Source of the DNA: CAKRJP01 sp963658085
Lineage (GTDB): Bacteria; Bacillota; Clostridia; Lachnospirales; Lachnospiraceae
Length of the DNA: 33,005 nucleotides
Direction of reading: 5' to 3'
Assembly: GCA_963658085.1 (NCBI GenBank)
Contig: CAVKOU010000026.1
Span: 1-33,005, forward strand
In this document: piece after piece, positions 1-8,860 of the stretch
Layout of the letters: every line of letters begins with the position of its first letter
Numbering within the stretch: the first letter of the stretch is position 1
Position numbers and translations under genes: made by a program
The notes under the pieces: model-generated
The model's database searches: none
What the model was told of the DNA's origin: nothing
Seen by the model: only the letters and a program-made list of their open reading frames with translations

Positions 1-70
1 CACTTGTTTTGGTATTAGTTGTATTGTACCATCAAACTATCTATTTGTATAATTTAATGATTTAATACGA

Positions 71-253
71 ATGTTTGAGAATTGGAATACTCTCAGGCTG
101 CCATTACCATGCAGCAATTGTGTGGTTGTGGAGGATGAAGAAGAGAGAACTTCTAAAGAAGGCAGAAAATATTTTGTAATCCATCACTCAAAACAGAGCC
201 AACAGATGATAATAGAAATTCTGAAACAGTATTATGAAGGCGTCGACCTTTAG
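71..253 (+). CDS. Small hypothetical ORF, possibly a gene remnant
   Basis: I do not recognise this 60-residue ORF. Its N-terminal half is Leu/Pro/Cys-containing and the C-terminal half is charged (a stretch of acidic residues, then Lys/Gln-rich), ending in a possible amphipathic helix. There is no ribosome-binding site before the ATG at 71, and the frame stays open back to a stop at 50-52, so it may be the tail of a degraded gene rather than a functional one. It lies alone upstream of the MATE gene. Positions 254-311 hold only a 14-bp palindrome (265-278, AATTTGATCAAATT) and A/T-rich sequence. Confidence 0.2.
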   Translation: MFENWNTLRLPLPCSNCVVVEDEEERTSKEGRKYFVIHHSKQSQQMIIEILKQYYEGVDL

Positions 254-311
254 ACAATAAGAAAAATTTGATCAAATTGTCACTAATAAATTTAATAGCA
301 ACTTCAAAAAC

Positions 312-359
312 AATCACCTTCAAGCTACAATGAAACAAAAGGATAGCTTGAAGGTGATT
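312..359 (+). promoter_or_regulatory. 16-bp hairpin sequestering the MATE ribosome site
   Basis: AATCACCTTCAAGCTA (312-327) is the exact reverse complement of 344-359, with a 16-nt loop. The right arm contains the only plausible ribosome-binding sequence of the next gene, AAGGTG at 351-356, seven bases before the ATG at 364. In RNA the site would therefore be paired. The arm ends in TTTT, so it could also act as a terminator/attenuator. What opens it is unknown. A 15-codon ORF (330-377) starts in the loop but has no visible ribosome site. Confidence 0.65.
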
Positions 360-363
360 TTGT

Positions 364-1722
364 ATGGGAAAATATAAGAAAAGTGATGAAAATCTTTTGG
401 CAGATACACCGATATCGACTGCTTTTGTCAAGCTTGCACTTCCGGCGATAGCGGCGCAGCTTATCAACATATTGTATAACTTGGTAGATAAGATGTTTAT
501 CGGACGAATACCGGGAGTTGGCAAGCAGGCGTTAGCAGGTGTCGGTGTGACAGCGCCTGTAATTTTGGCGATTTCAGCTTTTGCGGCACTTGTGAGTATG
601 GGCGGAGCGCCGAAAGCGTCTATTTTTATGGGAAAAGATGATAATGAGCAGGCTGAAAAAGTTATGGGAAGCTGTACATGGTTGTTGATTCTATTGTCTG
701 TGGTACTAACAGGAATCATGCTGTTTTTTGGTAAATCTATTTTGCTATTATTCGGTGCCAGCAGTGATACGATCATGTATGCCGTTGATTATATGAATAT
801 TTATTGCCTGGGTACTTTGTTTACGCAGTTAACGTTGGGACTGAATGCTTTTATAACCGCACAGGGAAAGACATTGATCAGCATGTGTAACGTGGCTGTG
901 GGAGCTGTAACCAATATCATTCTTGATGCAGTATTCATTAATGGAATAGGTATGGGAGTAAAAGGGGCTGCCCTGGCAACGATCATTTCCCAGGGCGTAT
1001 CTGCATGTTTTGTCATTCATTATCTTGTAATGGGTAAGAGTGAACTGCGGCTGCGTCTCAGAAATATTCGTTTCGATGGTCCTCTTATCTGGTCCAGCGT
1101 TTTACTTGGAGCTTCACCGGCGCTGATGCAGCTGACAGAAAACATGGTGGCAATCAGCTTTAATACGTCTCTACAAAAGTATGGTGGTGATATGGCGGTG
1201 GCATCTATGAGTATCCTTACCAGTGTCATGCAATTTGTTATGCTGCTTTTGCCGGGATTGGTGCAGGGCGCACAGCCGCTGTTAAGTTATAATCTGGGAG
1301 CGGGAAATATTCCAAGGGTAAAGAAAACATTTCGGTTGTTACTCATATGCTGTGTTAGCGGATCGTTTCTCATTTGGCTGATCTGTATGATATGGCCAGC
1401 CGCAGTTGCGTCCATATTTACCAGTGATGCGGCTTTGATTACCTATACGAACAGAAGTATGAGAGTATACCTGGCAATGCTTCTCATCTATGGAATACAG
1501 GTGGCATGTCAGTATAGTTTCGTGGCATTGGATCAGGCATCAAAGGCAATCTTTCTGACGATCTGGCGCAAGATCATTATACTGATACCGTTGATATTTA
1601 TTTTACCGCATTTTGTGCCAGATGCGGTATTAGGGGTGTTTTTAGCTGAACCTATTGCGGACACTATAGCAGTGTGCACAACAGGTCCTATGTTTTATTT
1701 CTATTACCGAAAATTGAAGTGA
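364..1722 (+). CDS. MATE family multidrug/Na+ antiporter (MepA-like)
   Basis: A 452-residue polytopic membrane protein of normal MATE length with about 12 hydrophobic segments in two homologous halves. Recognisable family sequence includes the N-terminal LALPAIAAQLINILYNLVDK segment, the KGAALATIISQG segment near the end of the first half, and PLLSYNLGAGN in the second half. MATE proteins export cationic drugs and metabolites across the cytoplasmic membrane in exchange for Na+ or H+; the substrate cannot be read from sequence. The ATG at 364 is chosen because the protein begins with the short charged tail typical before MATE helix 1, and AAGGTG lies seven bases upstream, although inside a hairpin. 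The gene ends 19 bases inside the convergent second MATE gene. Family confidence is high, substrate unknown. Confidence 0.93.
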   Translation: MGKYKKSDENLLADTPISTAFVKLALPAIAAQLINILYNLVDKMFIGRIPGVGKQALAGVGVTAPVILAISAFAALVSMGGAPKASIFMGKDDNEQAEKVMGSCTWLLILLSVVLTGIMLFFGKSILLLFGASSDTIMYAVDYMNIYCLGTLFTQLTLGLNAFITAQGKTLISMCNVAVGAVTNIILDAVFINGIGMGVKGAALATIISQGVSACFVIHYLVMGKSELRLRLRNIRFDGPLIWSSVLLGASPALMQLTENMVAISFNTSLQKYGGDMAVASMSILTSVMQFVMLLLPGLVQGAQPLLSYNLGAGNIPRVKKTFRLLLICCVSGSFLIWLICMIWPAAVASIFTSDAALITYTNRSMRVYLAMLLIYGIQVACQYSFVALDQASKAIFLTIWRKIIILIPLIFILPHFVPDAVLGVFLAEPIADTIAVCTTGPMFYFYYRKLK

Positions 1723-3050
1723 CGAAGTATGAGCAGACAAATCAGCCAAAAAATATTGGCAGATAGCCAGCCGATGCCGGTAGCGATTGCAGTGGCGGCA
1801 AGGCCGAAGTAAGGGAAGAAAAACCAGGTCAGGATGACACGAAGTGAAATCTGAAGAGTACTTCCGATTAAAGTCAGGACCATTTTCCCAACTCCGTTAT
1901 AAGTGCCGGTGAAGGTTCCGCCGGTATAGCACAAAGGATAAAAAAACGAAATAAGTTGCAGGTATGTGATGCCGCTTTTTGCCATAATAGGGTGAGAAGC
2001 GGCATTTCCTAACATTGCCTTTACTGTAACCGGGGCGCTGAAGTATAAAATTATCGCGCAGAGTGTACCCAGTATAAACGTAAATCGAAGACTGCAGCGG
2101 AAGGAATCCCGGGTACGTGCAGAATTTCCAACGCTGTAATTCTGGGAAACCAGTACGGAAGTTGCAGCAGAACCACTGTCACTAAAGGAATTAGTGAATC
2201 CTTCAATACGTGTGGCGGCTGTATAGGATGAAATGATTTCGGTGCCACCGGTATTGATGGTACCCTGGACAAGCATTTTTCCAATATACAGACTTGCCTG
2301 ATGAAGAGCAGTTACCATACTGCAACGAAAAGTGGTGTTTAATAATCCTTTATCGAATCTACAATCTTCTTTCTGTAATACAAATTCAGGATGCGCATGA
2401 AACAGATAACACAGACATAGCACCGCAGAGATTATTTGCGTAAATGCGGTTGCCAAAGCAGCACCTTTGATGCCCATTCCCATGTGAGCTACCAGGAAAA
2501 TATCCAACAAAAGATTAGAAAAAACCGAAGCTGTAAGGATAAGAAGAGCCACAACGGTATCGCCGGAGGAGCGCAGGGCAGCCGCGTACATGTTATATAG
2601 AAATGCCGCCGGAAGGCTCAAAAAAATCCACCATAGGTAAGTGGAGGTATATTGCATCAGATTAGCCGGCGTGTGTATTAGGCGTAAGATTCCATTCATT
2701 CCCAAAAAGCCACTAATACACAAAAAGAAAACCAGGATGCATCCAAAGATCAAGGAAATAAAATGTTGTTTTCGAAGACTTTTGTAATCTTCTGTACCGT
2801 AATTTCTGGCAAAAAGAACAGATAATCCGGTGCATGATCCGACAATAATAAATAAAAAAAGATTCATAACCGTTCCGGCAATACCGATGGCGGCAAATTC
2901 CTCATTTCCGGCATATCGGGCAATAACAAGGGCATCGATCGTGTTATAAAATTGCTGTAATATATTTCCAAAAATAAGAGGCAGAAAGAGATGAAAAAGA
3001 TGTCCGTAAATATTTCCTTCTGTCATAGTACGTGTGTGAGTGGTTTGCAA
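1704..3050 (-). CDS. MATE family efflux transporter
   Basis: A 448-residue MATE protein with about 12 membrane segments. The LPLIFGNILQQFYNTIDALV stretch near the N-terminus and MGIKGAALATAFTQI at the end of the first half are typical of the NorM/DinF-like clostridial branch. It is clearly diverged from the neighbouring MATE protein and so is not a recent tandem duplicate. The start is read as TTG at 3050, because AGGAGG lies nine bases upstream on the minus strand (3065-3060); the first ATG is eight codons further in and too far from that site. The gene is divergent from the LysR gene at 3320, which could regulate it. Its 3' end overlaps the first MATE gene by 19 bases with no terminator between. 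The substrate is unknown. Confidence 0.93.
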   Translation of the reverse strand: MQTTHTRTMTEGNIYGHLFHLFLPLIFGNILQQFYNTIDALVIARYAGNEEFAAIGIAGTVMNLFLFIIVGSCTGLSVLFARNYGTEDYKSLRKQHFISLIFGCILVFFLCISGFLGMNGILRLIHTPANLMQYTSTYLWWIFLSLPAAFLYNMYAAALRSSGDTVVALLILTASVFSNLLLDIFLVAHMGMGIKGAALATAFTQIISAVLCLCYLFHAHPEFVLQKEDCRFDKGLLNTTFRCSMVTALHQASLYIGKMLVQGTINTGGTEIISSYTAATRIEGFTNSFSDSGSAATSVLVSQNYSVGNSARTRDSFRCSLRFTFILGTLCAIILYFSAPVTVKAMLGNAASHPIMAKSGITYLQLISFFYPLCYTGGTFTGTYNGVGKMVLTLIGSTLQISLRVILTWFFFPYFGLAATAIATGIGWLSANIFWLICLLILRHFNFR

Positions 3051-3203
3051 AATATGGTTCCTCCTGTAGGTTTGATAGTTTGATATAGCTTTAAAAGCTG
3101 TTTGTAGTTGATCTTATGAAAGCTTTAGGGCAGTCATACAACCCTTGACGTATAATATAAAACAGAATTAAAATTGAGAAAATCGAAAGTTTGGATAGTT
3201 TAT

Positions 3204-3235
3204 ATTGATAAATAATCAATGATAGATGATATAAA
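3204..3235 (+). promoter_or_regulatory. LysR-type operator-like palindrome and candidate promoter
   Basis: ATTGAT-AAATA-ATCAAT (3204-3220) is a perfect interrupted palindrome that includes the T-N11-A pattern (T3206, A3218) typical of LysR-type sites. Its left arm contains TTGATA (3205-3210), a possible -35, with TATAAA at 3230-3235 as -10 at a rather long 19-base spacing. It sits in the 269-bp divergent region between the second MATE gene and the LysR gene, about 100 bases before the latter, where autoregulation would be expected. The rest of 3051-3203 is A/T-rich with no other clear site. Seen: the palindrome. Inferred: the function. Confidence 0.4.
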
Positions 3236-3319
3236 GATTGGGAAATTAGGTTTTTGAACATGAGAATAAACATTCAGGATGCAGGTGTTTGAGGAAAGGA
3301 TTAAAGGAAGAGAGAAGAG

Positions 3320-4186
3320 ATGGATTTACAAAGATGGAAAGAATTAGAAACAGTCATTAAATGTGGAAGTCTTACAGCTGCGGCAGAAGAACTGGGGTAT
3401 ACACTTTCCGGAATCAGCCGGAGTATGAAGACATTGGAAGAATCAGAAGGAATACAGCTACTTCACAGAGGAAAAAAAGGAATCCGTCCCACTAGAGAAT
3501 GTGAAGATATTTTTCCATATGTGCAGGAGCTTTTGCGGGCATCAGAGCGGTTGGCACAAAAGACAGCGTCAATCAGAGGCGGAGAGGAAGGACTGATTCA
3601 GATTGGAACAGCATATCGTCATTATTATAAATGGTTGACGAAAGTAACCTCGAAGTTTCATGACCTACACCCGGGGGTGACATTTCGTATTTACACGGGA
3701 ACCAGCACAGAATTTATTAATGAATTAGAGCAACATCAGATTGATTTTTGTCTGATCAGCGAAAGAGAAGGAGAACATGGATGGATTCCATTTTGCAAAG
3801 ATCCATTGGTCGCTTTATTGCCGGAAGGGCACAAGCTTGCAAAAAAGAAAACATTTTCTGCAAAATCAGCTGAGACAGAAGCTTATATAGTGACCTGTCC
3901 GGGGCTGGATATCGATGGAACCCGTTATCTTGATAAGCATGGAATTAATCCAAATGTACAGTTTTCTACCATGGATATTCAGGCAACTTATGCCATGGCG
4001 GCGGCTGGAATGGGGGTAAGCATTACAAATCAGATCAACAGTCTGCCGGATTATGAGGGAGTATGTCACCGAAAACTGATACCGGAAGAAATGATAGAGA
4101 TTGGGTTGGCATGGGAGAAAAATCAGACCCCTGTGGCAGCTAAATTTCTGGAGTTTATTATGACAGAAGGAATGCTACCAGAATAA
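3320..4186 (+). CDS. LysR-family transcriptional regulator
   Basis: 288 residues, the usual LysR length. The N-terminal winged helix-turn-helix (about residues 1-62) shows the family pattern, with GSLTAAAEELGYTLSGISRS as the recognition region. A periplasmic-binding-like effector domain follows (about 90-285). The ATG at 3320 has AAAGGA ten bases upstream. It is divergent from a MATE gene and lies 158 bp upstream of the peptide-importer operon on the same strand, so either or both are candidate targets; the operon is the more usual arrangement for a nutrient-sensing LysR. A palindromic LysR-like site lies in its own upstream region. The effector is unknown. Confidence 0.9.
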   Translation: MDLQRWKELETVIKCGSLTAAAEELGYTLSGISRSMKTLEESEGIQLLHRGKKGIRPTRECEDIFPYVQELLRASERLAQKTASIRGGEEGLIQIGTAYRHYYKWLTKVTSKFHDLHPGVTFRIYTGTSTEFINELEQHQIDFCLISEREGEHGWIPFCKDPLVALLPEGHKLAKKKTFSAKSAETEAYIVTCPGLDIDGTRYLDKHGINPNVQFSTMDIQATYAMAAAGMGVSITNQINSLPDYEGVCHRKLIPEEMIEIGLAWEKNQTPVAAKFLEFIMTEGMLPE

Positions 4187-4262
4187 AATCTGATGGATGC
4201 TTTTATTTGCCAGGTTAATTCACAGTTATAGAATACCTGAATATTAATAATAGACAAATCGA

Positions 4263-4292
4263 TTGGACTTATAAATAAGGCTCCTGTATATT
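4263..4292 (+). promoter_or_regulatory. Candidate promoter of the peptide importer operon
   Basis: TTGGAC (4263-4268) and TATATT (4287-4292) are spaced by 18 bases and lie about 50 bases before the ATG of the binding-protein gene, in the 158-bp gap after the LysR gene. The match is moderate and the surrounding DNA is A/T-rich, so chance resemblance is possible. Confidence 0.4.
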
Positions 4293-4344
4293 GAAAAAAG
4301 ACGGTTAAAAACGTATCAAATTTATTTAGGAGGAAAAAGGATTA

Positions 4345-5925
4345 ATGAAAAAAAGAAAAGCTATTCGAGCTATAGCACTGGCTATGTGTGCTACCATGCT
4401 ACTTGCTGGCTGTGGAGGATCTGGAACAAAAGAGGGTTCTGATAATTCCGTAAGCACAGCAGCAACTGAAACAAAAGACGAGTTACACATCGCGGTATCG
4501 GCAAACCCGCCAACACTGGATGTACAGACAAGTAACTCTTCACTGGTAGGTGAAATTGCAGCCCATGTTTTTGAACCATTGTTCGCAATGGATGATAACT
4601 ATGAACCGACACCGGTACTTGCAGAATCTTATGAAGTAAGTGAGGATGGTTCCGTATATACAATCAAATTACGTGAAGGTGTAAAATTCCACAACGGAAA
4701 AGAGATGACATCTGAAGACGTTGTTGCATCTATGAACCGTTGGGCTGAAAAGTGCTCAAGAGCAAGCGCTTTGATCGGTGGATCCGTATTTGAAGCGGAA
4801 GATGATTATACTGTTAAATTAACAGTAAATAAACCGGCATCCGATATCCTTATGATTCTTGCAAATCCATCTATGTTTGCAGCAATCTATCCAAAGGAAG
4901 TTGTAGATGCAGAGACAGAAGAAGGAATTACAGAATGCATCGGAACCGGCCCGTACAAGCTTACAGAATGGAAACAGGATCAGTATGTTCAGCTTGATAA
5001 GTTTGATGATTACAAGAACTCTGATAGAGCAACAACAGGTCTTGCGGGAAAGAAAGAAGCAGCAACACCTACTTTATACTTTGATATCGTGACCGATGTT
5101 TCTACACGTATGGCTGGTGTTCAGAACGGACAGTATGATATTGCAGAGGAAGTTCCGACAGATAATTACGAAGAATTAGCAAAAGATGAAAATCTTCAGC
5201 TTGACGTAGCAAACGGTGGAACACTGAACCTTTTCTTAAATACAACAGAAGGCATCATGGCAAACGAAGATATGAGACAGGCGGTGCTTGCAGTTCTTAA
5301 TTGTGATGATATCCTTTACGCAAGCTATGGTAACGAAGACTTGTATGAATTAAATGCAGGATGGATGAACTTAAGCGATGCTCAGTGGAGTACGGATGCA
5401 GGAAAAGAATATTACAATCAGAACGATGAAGAGAAGGCAAAAGAACTCCTTAAGAAAGCAGGTTACAACAACGAAGAAATTACACTGGTAACAACACCGG
5501 ATTATCCTGAGATGTATAATGCAACATTGGTTGTTCAGGAAGAACTTCAGAATATCGGTGTAAATGCAGTTGTAGAAAGCAATGACTTCAATACATTTAT
5601 GGAACAGCGTTCAGATCCGAAGCAGTTTAGCATGTACATTACAAGTAATGCTTATGCACTTCTTCCGGTTCAGTTATCTGCATTGAACAAAGAGTGGGCA
5701 GGTCTTGATGCACAGGAAGTAACAGACGGAATCGACGCAATCCGTTTTGCTGATTCTACAGAAGATGCAAAGACTGCATGGGAGAACTTGCAGACATTCT
5801 TGTATGAAGATGGTGCTGCATCTGTTATCGGACACTATACTTCAGTGAATGCATTAAATGCAAAAGCAGAAGGATACGAATTCTTAAGATACGCACTTTA
5901 CTGGAATACAACAGTTTCTAAATAA
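4345..5925 (+). CDS. ABC transporter peptide-binding lipoprotein (DppA/OppA-like)
   Basis: A 526-residue solute-binding protein of the SBP_bac_5 family, the extracellular receptor of a dipeptide/oligopeptide/nickel-type ABC importer. The N-terminus is a lipoprotein signal: KKRK, a hydrophobic core, then the lipobox LLAGC with lipidated Cys23, followed by a Gly/Ser/Asp/Thr linker. The mature domain begins near residue 45 (ELHIAVSANPPTLDVQ) and has the family's EDVVASMNRW segment and the GTGPYKLTEWKQDQYVQL region. The first gene of the five-gene operon 4345-9835, it is preceded by AGGAGG (4328-4333) and followed by a strong terminator before the permeases, so it should be made in excess. Ligand (peptide, nickel chelate or other) cannot be told from sequence. 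Confidence 0.93.
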   Translation: MKKRKAIRAIALAMCATMLLAGCGGSGTKEGSDNSVSTAATETKDELHIAVSANPPTLDVQTSNSSLVGEIAAHVFEPLFAMDDNYEPTPVLAESYEVSEDGSVYTIKLREGVKFHNGKEMTSEDVVASMNRWAEKCSRASALIGGSVFEAEDDYTVKLTVNKPASDILMILANPSMFAAIYPKEVVDAETEEGITECIGTGPYKLTEWKQDQYVQLDKFDDYKNSDRATTGLAGKKEAATPTLYFDIVTDVSTRMAGVQNGQYDIAEEVPTDNYEELAKDENLQLDVANGGTLNLFLNTTEGIMANEDMRQAVLAVLNCDDILYASYGNEDLYELNAGWMNLSDAQWSTDAGKEYYNQNDEEKAKELLKKAGYNNEEITLVTTPDYPEMYNATLVVQEELQNIGVNAVVESNDFNTFMEQRSDPKQFSMYITSNAYALLPVQLSALNKEWAGLDAQEVTDGIDAIRFADSTEDAKTAWENLQTFLYEDGAASVIGHYTSVNALNAKAEGYEFLRYALYWNTTVSK

Positions 5926-5936
5926 GCAAATGAGAG

Positions 5937-5969
5937 AACGACGGATAGCAGCAGCGTCCGTCGTTTTTT
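5937..5969 (+). terminator. Intrinsic terminator after the binding-protein gene
   Basis: AACGACGGA (5937-5945) pairs perfectly with TCCGTCGTT (5957-5965) and runs into six Ts (5964-5969). Its position inside the operon, 14 bases before the permease start, suggests partial termination that lowers permease/ATPase expression relative to the receptor. Confidence 0.85.
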
Positions 5970-5982
5970 AGAAGGAGAAAAA

Positions 5983-6933
5983 ATGTTACGATATATAGGA
6001 AAACGAATTTTGTCGCTGATTCCGGTTCTGATTGTTGTATCGTTTGTAGCTTTTCTGATCGTATATATGATTCCGGGAGGCCCGGCCACTTCGATTCTTG
6101 GATTGGAAGCAACAGCAGATGAAATTCAAGCATTAAATGCACAACTTGGTTTTGACAGGCCCTTTTTTGTACAGTATGGTGACTGGATTGTGGGCGTATT
6201 ACATGGAGACTGGGGAACCTCTTATTTTCTGCATGAGTCTGTCAGCACTCTGATTGGAGAGTATTTTCTTCCAACAATCAGTCTTGCAATCTTTGCACAG
6301 ATTATTTCACTTTTTATTGCAATTCCCCTTGGACTTATCGCAGCATACAAACGTGGAACAGCCATTGATATTGCAGCGGTTAGTGTTTCATTGATCGGAT
6401 CTGCACTTCCGGGATTCCTCCTCAGTATGTTCTTAATGCTTGCATTCAGTGTCTACCATCATTGGTTTCCGGTTGCGGGATATGCGGATCTTTCCCGCGG
6501 ACTTGGTGAGCATTTGAAATATCTATTTGTTCCGGCACTGTCCCTTGGAATTGTACAGGCAGCGTATCTTACAAGAATGATTCGTTCTTCGATGTTAGAT
6601 GTACTTTATAAAAATTTTATCCATACAGCCCGTGCAAAAGGATTAAAAGAAAAGAAAGTTCTTCTTGTTTACGGACTTAAAAATGCGGCTCCGGTTATTT
6701 TAACAGCAGTGGGACAGTCCTTTGGTAGTCTGATTACAGGAACCATTGTTACCGAAACGATTTTCAATATTCCGGGACTTGGTACTTTGACCATGAATTC
6801 CATCAACCGAAGAGACGTCTTTGTTATTCAGGGAGTTGTATTGTTTGTAACTTTATTGTATGTATTAGTGAATCTTGCAGTAGATATTCTGTATGGATTT
6901 GTTGATCCAAGGCTTCAGCCGGGACGTAAATAG
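5983..6933 (+). CDS. Peptide ABC transporter permease, DppB type
   Basis: 316 residues, the normal length of the first permease of dipeptide-type importers. It starts with the typical N-terminal helix (IGKRILSLIPVLIVVSFVAF) and the conserved IPGGPA motif after it. The cytoplasmic coupling (EAA-like) loop is visible at about residues 214-235 (TARAKGLKEKKVLLVYGLKN), and the family-typical VTETIFNIPGLGTL follows. About six membrane helices are apparent. AAGGAG lies six bases before the ATG. It pairs with the next gene product to form the membrane channel and is 7 bp from it. Confidence 0.93.
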   Translation: MLRYIGKRILSLIPVLIVVSFVAFLIVYMIPGGPATSILGLEATADEIQALNAQLGFDRPFFVQYGDWIVGVLHGDWGTSYFLHESVSTLIGEYFLPTISLAIFAQIISLFIAIPLGLIAAYKRGTAIDIAAVSVSLIGSALPGFLLSMFLMLAFSVYHHWFPVAGYADLSRGLGEHLKYLFVPALSLGIVQAAYLTRMIRSSMLDVLYKNFIHTARAKGLKEKKVLLVYGLKNAAPVILTAVGQSFGSLITGTIVTETIFNIPGLGTLTMNSINRRDVFVIQGVVLFVTLLYVLVNLAVDILYGFVDPRLQPGRK

Positions 6934-6940
6934 GAGAAAA

Positions 6941-7840
6941 ATGATGTATTTTACAAGAAAGAGTATGTCTGAAGCCAGTGAAGCAATTTTCAAAGAGCAA
7001 AGACAGATTAGAAAAGAAAAGTTATTATCAAATCCGGGACTTATTATTGGGGCAGTTGGATTTATTGTGATCCTGTTAGCAGCAATTTTTTTACCGATGT
7101 TCAGTTCAGTGAATCCAAATGCAATGACAGTTACGGAGCGTTTTCAGGCACCTTGTGCAAAATATATATTTGGGACAGATGAATTTGGACGAGATGTATT
7201 CACTCGTTTGATGTACGGAGCGAGGGTGTCCCTTTGGGTAGGCGGATGCGTTGCAGCCTTTTCCTGTATCCTGGGTACAATTATCGGTATGTATGCAAGT
7301 TATTTTAAGGTTCTTGATCAGATTCTGATGAGAATCTGTGATGGTTTGATTGCAATTCCCGGAATTTTGCTTGCAATCGCTCTAATCGCAGCGCTTGGAA
7401 CTTCCAGTTGGAATGTTGTGTGGGCTTTGACGATTGTCTATACACCGAGTGTGGCCCGAACGGTCCGTGCGAGCGCCATGGTCATTAAGGAACAACCTTA
7501 TGTGGAAGCGGCAAAGGTACAGGGATTCAGTGATTTTCAGATTTTATGGAAACTGATTCTTCCGGGAGTGATCTCACCCCTTACGGTACAGGCTTCTTTT
7601 ATTTTTGCACAGGCCATCATTTCTGAGGCGTCTCTTAGTTTCTTAGGTGCAGGTATTCCGGCTCCGGCAGCAAGCTGGGGAAATATGCTGCAGGACAGTA
7701 AGCTTGTATTTTCAAAGGCACCATGGACCATGATATGCCCGGGCGTTGCGGTGGTAGTCTGTGTACTTAGCCTGAATCTTTTAGGAGACGGGCTCCGGGA
7801 TTTCCTTGATCCGAGAGTAAAAGGAGGAGCGAAGAAATAA
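6941..7840 (+). CDS. Peptide ABC transporter permease, DppC type
   Basis: 299 residues from the ATG at 6941; an ATG at 6944 is equally possible. TAGGAG, partly made of the stop codon of the preceding gene, serves as ribosome site, which rules out the longer reading frame that starts inside the preceding gene. The protein has the N-terminal extension and helix typical of DppC, the FGTDEFGRDVFTRLMYGARV signature of this permease class, and a textbook coupling motif EAAKVQGFSDFQILWKLILP at residues 189-208. The C-terminal GDGLRDFLDPR is also family-typical. The stop overlaps the start of the next ATPase gene (TAATG), indicating translational coupling. Confidence 0.94.
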   Translation: MMYFTRKSMSEASEAIFKEQRQIRKEKLLSNPGLIIGAVGFIVILLAAIFLPMFSSVNPNAMTVTERFQAPCAKYIFGTDEFGRDVFTRLMYGARVSLWVGGCVAAFSCILGTIIGMYASYFKVLDQILMRICDGLIAIPGILLAIALIAALGTSSWNVVWALTIVYTPSVARTVRASAMVIKEQPYVEAAKVQGFSDFQILWKLILPGVISPLTVQASFIFAQAIISEASLSFLGAGIPAPAASWGNMLQDSKLVFSKAPWTMICPGVAVVVCVLSLNLLGDGLRDFLDPRVKGGAKK

Positions 7841-8856
7841 TGGAAAAGCAGTGTAATGAGTGTAAAAATCCTATTTTGGAAGTCAAAGATCTTCGGGTGA
7901 AATTCTCCGTTCATAAGAAATGGCTTCCGGCGGTGGATGGTGTGAATCTCTGTATTCAACCGGGGGAGATCATCGGTGTTGTAGGAGAGTCCGGATCCGG
8001 AAAAAGTGTTATGTCACAGTCTATTCTTCGTCTTCGTGACCATGATACCGCAGTACAGTATGAGGGAGAAATTTTATTTCAAAATGAAAACCTGTTAAAG
8101 CGTCCTCTCTCCAAGATGCGAGAAATTCGCGGAAATGATATTTCTGTTATTTTCCAGGATCCGCTGAATTCCCTAAGTCCGGTCCATACGGTTGGAAAAC
8201 AGCTCAGTGAGGTTTTGCTTCTTCATAAGAAGGTTACAAAGGCAGAGGCGAAGGCTCGTTCCATTGAAATGTTGAAGTTGACAGGGATTCCGAATCCGGA
8301 GGATTGCATGAAAAAATATCCTTTTGAACTGTCCGGTGGTATGCAGCAGCGAGTGATGATCGCCATGGCACTTGCTTGTGAACCGAAACTTTTGATTGCA
8401 GATGAACCGACGACTGCTTTGGATGTGACGATCCAGGAGCAGATTTTGCATCTTCTTAAGGATTTAAATGAAAGGCTTGGGATGTCTATTCTCTTTATCA
8501 CACATGATATGGGTGCGGTTGCAAAACTTTGTCATAGTATAAAAGTAATGTATCTCGGACAGGTGGTAGAGGATACTACAACAGAGGAACTGTTTGCAAA
8601 TCCGATGCATCCCTACACAGAAGGACTTCTAGCCTGTATCCCGCATCTTAGAGTGGAGAGAGGCAAGGAACTACCAACGATTCCGGGAACTGTGCCACCC
8701 CTTACTAAGATTCCGGTTGGATGTCATTTCTGTACCAGATGTAAATATGCCAGTGACCGTTGCAAGAATACGCAGCCGCCCCTTGTGGAAGCAAAAGTAG
8801 GACACATGGTTAAATGCTGGAAGTATGCAGAGCAGAGAGTAAAAGAGGAGGTATAG
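7840..8856 (+). CDS. Peptide ABC transporter ATP-binding protein, DppD type
   Basis: A 338-residue cytoplasmic ATPase powering the importer. Walker A GESGSGKS is at residues 49-56, the Q-loop at VIFQDP, the ABC signature LSGGMQQRV from 164, and Walker B LLIADEP at 184-190 with catalytic Glu189. The C-terminal oligopeptide-type extension (about 255-320) carries the four-cysteine pattern CHFCTRC...C...C that binds an iron-sulfur cluster or metal in some DppD/OppD relatives. The ATG overlaps the upstream stop; AAGGAGG is at 7821-7827. Confidence 0.95.
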   Translation: MEKQCNECKNPILEVKDLRVKFSVHKKWLPAVDGVNLCIQPGEIIGVVGESGSGKSVMSQSILRLRDHDTAVQYEGEILFQNENLLKRPLSKMREIRGNDISVIFQDPLNSLSPVHTVGKQLSEVLLLHKKVTKAEAKARSIEMLKLTGIPNPEDCMKKYPFELSGGMQQRVMIAMALACEPKLLIADEPTTALDVTIQEQILHLLKDLNERLGMSILFITHDMGAVAKLCHSIKVMYLGQVVEDTTTEELFANPMHPYTEGLLACIPHLRVERGKELPTIPGTVPPLTKIPVGCHFCTRCKYASDRCKNTQPPLVEAKVGHMVKCWKYAEQRVKEEV

Positions 8857-8860
8857 ACGA

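Noticed and set aside
330..377. Leader peptide for the MATE hairpin
   Set aside because: It overlaps the hairpin suggestively, but has no ribosome site and its start lies in the loop; kept only as a comment.
153..776. 207-codon minus-strand ORF at the left end
   Set aside because: Antisense to the MATE gene, with no ribosome site and no protein-like pattern; the MATE reading is unambiguous.
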